Assembly: GCA_018969455.1 (NCBI GenBank)
Contig: JAGWYI010000115.1
Span: forward strand, 1-9,659
Source: Bacteroidota bacterium
Lineage (GTDB): Bacteria > Bacteroidota > Bacteroidia > Chitinophagales > Saprospiraceae
Direction of reading: 5' to 3'
Length of the DNA: 9,659 nt
The notes under the pieces: generated by a model
Told to the model about the DNA's origin: nothing
Database searches by the model: none
What the model saw: the letters and a program-made list of their open reading frames with translations, nothing else
Position numbers and translations under genes: made by a program
Shown: positions 6,530 through 9,659 of the stretch, piece after piece
Layout: each line of letters begins with the position of its first letter
How positions within the stretch are numbered: the stretch's first letter is position 1

Positions 6530-7680
6530 GAATTCTGCTGCTGCTTGCTGCCTTGCTTACCTTGCATTGTGCCGCCTCCGATCCAGACCCCGTGACGCCC
6601 ACCCCCACGCCAACGATCTTTTATGCTGGAGCCGATTTGAGCTATACCAATGAAATGGAAGATTGCGGGGTCGTGTACAAGGACAATGGCGCAGCCAAAG
6701 ACCCGTACAAGATTTTTTCCGATTATGGCTGTAAATTGGTGCGTCTGCGCCTCTGGCATACGCCCGCCTGGTACGATACCCTGAACGCGGGAAAACGCTA
6801 TTCCGATTTCGCCGATGTGCGCCGCAGCATGCAGCGCGCCAAGTCACTCGGCATGCCGGTGCTGCTGGATTTTCATTTGTCCGACACCTGGGCTGATCCC
6901 GGACGACAAATTGCGCCCGCCGCCTGGCAAACGGTGGTGAACAACACAGCCGTTTTGAAGGATTCGCTATACCAGTATATTCAGAAAACCTTGCTGGCCC
7001 TCCATTCTGAAAACCTGATGCCGGAAATGGTGCAAATCGGCAACGAAACCAACCGCGGCATCCTGCTTTCCTATGCCGATGATGCGGCCGGTGCGCCCAT
7101 TAACTGGACCCGCAATGCCACGCTTTTCAATGCAGGGATACAAGCCGTGCGCGATGTGGAAAAAAGTACGGGCAAAACCGTCAAAGTTGCCCTCCACCTT
7201 TCCGGACCAGCCGCAACGCCCGATTTGATGGAAAAATTTTGGTCGAATAATGTCCGCGATTTCGACATCATCGGCATGTCGTATTACTGGGCCTGGCATA
7301 AACCCACCACCATCGCCCAAACCGGCTCCACCGTTGCCTGGTTGCGGCAGCGTTTTTCCGGAAAAGACGTGATGATATTTGAAACAGGTTACCCGTGGAC
7401 CGACGGCTACAACGATTCCTCCTCCAACATCATCAACGACGTGAACCCCGATTATGCCCCTTTAAGCCCCGAAAATCAGAGAAAATGGCTGGTCGATCTG
7501 AGCAAAGAGGTAAAAAAGCAAGGCGGAATCGGTGTTTTGTATTGGGAACCTGCCTGGGTATCCTCTTCCTGCCGTACACCCTGGGGGCAGGGCTCTGCGC
7601 AGGAACACGCTACCTTTTTCGACTTCAAAAACAATGCGCTTTCAAACGGTGGCATGGCATGGTTTAAATCAGATTTTTAA
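6526..7680 (+). CDS. GH53 arabinogalactan endo-beta-1,4-galactanase, putative lipoprotein
   Basis: The 384-residue enzyme should hydrolyse internal beta-1,4-galactosidic bonds in type I (arabino)galactan, the side chains of pectin. The N-terminus MRILLLLAALLTLHC (Cys15) is a lipoprotein-like signal with an unusual His at -1, followed by an acidic and Pro/Thr-rich linker (16-30). This suggests anchoring in the cell envelope, possibly surface-exposed. The (beta/alpha)8 domain covers about 31-384. Family marks are YAGADLSY (33-40), VRLRLWHTP (72-80), VLLDFHLSDTWADPG, the acid/base E174 in VQIGNETNRG, and the nucleophile E286 in MIFETGYPW. Near the C-terminus are GVLYWEPAW and the conserved WGQG...ATFFDF. 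All key residues are intact and the length is normal. The gene overlaps DUF2256 by 4 bases and is 4 bases from the next lipoprotein gene. No SusC/SusD pair or beta-galactosidase is in the window, so it is not in a visible utilisation locus. Confidence 0.92.
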   Translation: MRILLLLAALLTLHCAASDPDPVTPTPTPTIFYAGADLSYTNEMEDCGVVYKDNGAAKDPYKIFSDYGCKLVRLRLWHTPAWYDTLNAGKRYSDFADVRRSMQRAKSLGMPVLLDFHLSDTWADPGRQIAPAAWQTVVNNTAVLKDSLYQYIQKTLLALHSENLMPEMVQIGNETNRGILLSYADDAAGAPINWTRNATLFNAGIQAVRDVEKSTGKTVKVALHLSGPAATPDLMEKFWSNNVRDFDIIGMSYYWAWHKPTTIAQTGSTVAWLRQRFSGKDVMIFETGYPWTDGYNDSSSNIINDVNPDYAPLSPENQRKWLVDLSKEVKKQGGIGVLYWEPAWVSSSCRTPWGQGSAQEHATFFDFKNNALSNGGMAWFKSDF

Positions 7681-7684
7681 ATAA

Positions 7685-7930
7685 ATGAAAATCAAATATT
7701 TACCGGTATTGTTTTTTCTTTCTGCGTGTGCCGGAAGCGAGCCCCCGCTGGATGCCGACGCCCGCCTGCGCATTGATACCACGGTGTTGGCTATCAACCG
7801 CAAGGTACAGGCCGAAATTGACAGCAATTGCAAACGCGCACTGCAAACCGAACTGCCCCGCCTGGTAGATTCCATCATGCAGCTGCGCAGGCGCGAAATA
7901 GATGCCCAATTACGCAGCATCCCCAAGTAA
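7685..7930 (+). CDS. Small coiled-coil lipoprotein, unknown function
   Basis: This 81-residue protein begins with a clear lipoprotein signal ending in FLSAC (Cys15). The mature part of about 66 residues is charged and looks almost wholly alpha-helical, with heptad-like spacing of hydrophobic residues (LRIDTTVLAINRKVQAEI ... LVDSIMQLRRREIDAQLRSI). It probably sits in the envelope as a helical or oligomeric tether. The start is 4 bases after the GH53 stop, so it is most likely translated from the same message. No family is recognised. It could be an assembly partner of the galactanase or simply a neighbour. Confidence 0.75.
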   Translation: MKIKYLPVLFFLSACAGSEPPLDADARLRIDTTVLAINRKVQAEIDSNCKRALQTELPRLVDSIMQLRRREIDAQLRSIPK

Positions 7931-8021
7931 ATAACAAGACTTAAGCTTGGTTTAACACAGGATTGTTGATCTTTACCCTGTCCGAACCGGCTTCTAACCA
8001 CATGGCCGGCGCTATCCTGTC

Positions 8022-9608
8022 ATGCGCAAATTATTTGTCACCCTGTCGGTGCTCCTGCCGATCATCGCCTTGGCCCTTGGCCTTCTTTTTCACCCGTATT
8101 GGTTCTGGCTTTTTGCCCTCATCATCCCGTATACCATCTGGGGGTATTACGACATGAGCCAAACCAGGCACGCCATCGCGCGCAATTTCCCGGTCGTTGG
8201 CCGCACCCGTTATGTTGCCGAGTTTTTACGCCCCAAAATTTATCAATATTTTATCGAATCCGATACGGATGGTCGGCCATTCCACCGCATCGACCGAAGC
8301 ATGATCTACCAGCGGGCCAAAAACCAGGTAGATACCATGCCTTTCGGTACCCAGCTCGACCTCTATGCCGAGGGGTACGAATGGATGAACCACAGCATTT
8401 CGGCGCTGGACAAAAAGCAGATTGACCACAACCTGCGGGTACAGGTTGGCGGACCGCAATGCACCAAACCTTACGCGCTCAGTGTGCTCAACGTAAGCGC
8501 CATGTCTTTCGGTTCTTTGAGTAAAAATGCGATTCTGGCTCTCAACGGTGGCGCAAAAATGGGCGGTTTTGCCCATAATACCGGTGAGGGCGGCATTTCA
8601 CCGTACCATCTCGAGCCCGGTGGCGACATCATTTACCAGGTTGGTACCGGTTATTTCGGCTGCCGCGCAGCCGATGGCGGTTTCGACCCCGTGGAATTCA
8701 AACACACCGTTTCCCACGATCAGGTAAAAATGATCGAGTTGAAACTGTCACAGGGCGCCAAGCCTGGTCATGGCGGCATTTTGCCCGCCAAAAAGAACAC
8801 CCCCGAAATTGCCGCCATCCGGAAAATTCAGCCTGGAATAGATGTTGATTCCCCGCCATACCACCGCGCCTTTTCCACGCCGATTGAATTGCTGCAATTG
8901 CTGCAACAAATGCGCGAACTGGCCGACGGGCGTCCGGTCGGCTTCAAATTGTGCGTCGGCAACCCCCACGAGTTCCTGTCCATTTGCAAAGCCATTGTAC
9001 AAACGGGCATTTACCCCGATTTCATCACCGTTGACGGTGGGGAAGGCGGCACCGGCGCAGCGCCGGTAGAATTTTCCAATTTCGTGGGTATGCCCTTCCG
9101 CGAAGCTGTCTCATTCGTCGACAATGCCCTTACCGGTTTTGGGCTCCGCAAACACATCCGGGTTATCGCTTCCGGTCACATCGTCTCCGGTTTCGACATT
9201 TTCCGCGCACACGCGCTCGGCGCCGATGCCTGCAACGCCGCTCGGGCCATGATGATTGCCCTCGGGTGTATACAGGCGCTCGAGTGCAACAAAAATTCCT
9301 GTCCAACCGGCGTTGCCACCCAGGATCCTATATTAATGAAAGGCCTGGTGGTGGAGAATAAAACCCAGCGCGTGTACAATTACCACCACAAAACCGTAGA
9401 AAGTTTCATCGAACTCATGGCTGGCGCGGGGCTCGACCATCCTTCCAAAATCAGCCGGCGCAGCATCAGCCGCCGGGTATTTATGAATCAGGTGCGCCGG
9501 TACGACGAAATTTATGCGCGTGTTCCCGAGGGTTGCCTGCTTCAGCCTGAAACCACACCCAACGAATGGAAAGACATTGTGGGCATGGCTTCGGCGGAGC
9601 GTTTTTAG
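8022..9608 (+). CDS. Membrane-anchored FMN-binding glutamate synthase family protein
   Basis: The 528-residue protein has the synthase domain (Glu_synthase) of the large GltS/GltB subunit, but no N-terminal glutaminase domain. Two hydrophobic helices at about 5-22 and 25-43 suggest anchoring in the inner membrane with the catalytic part in the cytoplasm. Visible are the core segments 'VLNVSAMSFGSLSKNAI' and 'GEGGISPYHL', LSQGAKPGHGG, and D338GGEGGTGAAP348 for FMN/phosphate. The cysteine set C416-x5-C422-x4-C427 (CIQALECNKNSCPTGVATQ) matches the [3Fe-4S] ligands of glutamate synthase. In GltS the FMN site makes glutamate from 2-oxoglutarate and ammonia, but stand-alone homologues of this kind have no settled substrate or electron donor. 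The length matches the stand-alone family. It starts 91 bases after the lipoprotein gene and could have its own promoter; only a weak TAAGCTTG (7942-7949) was seen there. Confidence 0.93.
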   Translation: MRKLFVTLSVLLPIIALALGLLFHPYWFWLFALIIPYTIWGYYDMSQTRHAIARNFPVVGRTRYVAEFLRPKIYQYFIESDTDGRPFHRIDRSMIYQRAKNQVDTMPFGTQLDLYAEGYEWMNHSISALDKKQIDHNLRVQVGGPQCTKPYALSVLNVSAMSFGSLSKNAILALNGGAKMGGFAHNTGEGGISPYHLEPGGDIIYQVGTGYFGCRAADGGFDPVEFKHTVSHDQVKMIELKLSQGAKPGHGGILPAKKNTPEIAAIRKIQPGIDVDSPPYHRAFSTPIELLQLLQQMRELADGRPVGFKLCVGNPHEFLSICKAIVQTGIYPDFITVDGGEGGTGAAPVEFSNFVGMPFREAVSFVDNALTGFGLRKHIRVIASGHIVSGFDIFRAHALGADACNAARAMMIALGCIQALECNKNSCPTGVATQDPILMKGLVVENKTQRVYNYHHKTVESFIELMAGAGLDHPSKISRRSISRRVFMNQVRRYDEIYARVPEGCLLQPETTPNEWKDIVGMASAERF

Positions 9609-9659
9609 TTAAAATTCCAGTTTATAAGCCAAAATCGGAATCAAAGGCGCCTGGTAATA
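9609..9659 (-). CDS. 3' end of a gene, likely outer-membrane beta-barrel protein (partial)
   Basis: Read on the minus strand, the last 51 bases give YYQAPLIPILAYKLEF and a TAA stop at 9611-9609. The alternating pattern and the terminal Phe are typical of the last strand of an outer-membrane beta-barrel. Only 16 residues are visible, so the family cannot be named and even the reading frame is an inference. If real, it converges on the glutamate-synthase-like gene with stop codons in direct contact (9606-9608 and 9609-9611) and no terminator between. Confidence 0.4.
   Translation of the reverse strand, partial: YYQAPLIPILAYKLEF

Noticed and set aside
6169..6759. Minus-strand 196-codon open frame across SDR, DUF2256 and GH53
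   Set aside because: It crosses three well-supported plus-strand genes with recognisable motifs and is a GC-rich shadow frame.
7931..8021. Strong promoter or terminator between the lipoprotein and synthase-like genes
   Set aside because: Only a one-mismatch -7 element (7942-7949) without a -33 TTG, and a 5-bp CCGGC/GCCGG pair without a T-run, were seen.

Overview
The window looks like a piece of a Bacteroidota chromosome, most likely from the Saprospiria/Chitinophagia side of the phylum. The evidence is a large secreted protein with a type IX secretion (T9SS) C-terminal sorting domain and SprB-like repeats, lipoproteins with Bacteroidota-style signal peptides, little Shine-Dalgarno sequence before the starts, and promoter candidates matching the phylum's TAnnTTTG -7 element. 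No rRNA, tRNA, CRISPR array, transposase or phage gene was seen. These placements come from reading motifs by eye; no database search was run.

Left third (1-3072): one long AT-rich gene (180-2792) encodes an exported right-handed beta-helix protein. It carries a 'choice-of-anchor Q'-type end to the helix, two SprB-like Ig-type repeats and a type A T9SS sorting domain. It converges on a minus-strand gene across a 280-bp intergenic stretch that holds a strong hairpin with a T-run (probable terminator) nested inside a second inverted repeat.

Middle (3073-4628): a minus-strand AAA_14/DUF4143 ATPase has its upstream region occupied by a 43-bp near-perfect palindrome, and the only asymmetric position of that palindrome creates a consensus -7 promoter element pointing at the ATPase. 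About 220 bp of apparently non-coding DNA follows, ending in a promoter for the next plus-strand gene.

Right half (4629-9659): a GC-richer block with plus-strand genes throughout. It encodes a secreted protein of unknown function, then a tightly packed run of a Tyr-less short-chain dehydrogenase (SDR), a DUF2256 zinc-ribbon protein, a GH53 endo-beta-1,4-galactanase lipoprotein and a tiny coiled-coil lipoprotein, with junctions of +4, -4 and +4 bases. After 91 bp comes a membrane-anchored FMN/[3Fe-4S] glutamate-synthase-family protein. The last 51 bases appear to be the 3' end of a convergent minus-strand gene with an outer-membrane beta-barrel-like C-terminus, whose stop codon abuts that of the synthase.

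The GH53 enzyme should act at the cell envelope on beta-1,4-galactan side chains of pectin. The SDR and DUF2256 proteins are cytoplasmic, and their link to the galactanase is unexplained. The most interesting signals are the palindrome/promoter at the ATPase, the SDR with Ile at the catalytic Tyr position, and the mixed-function operon.
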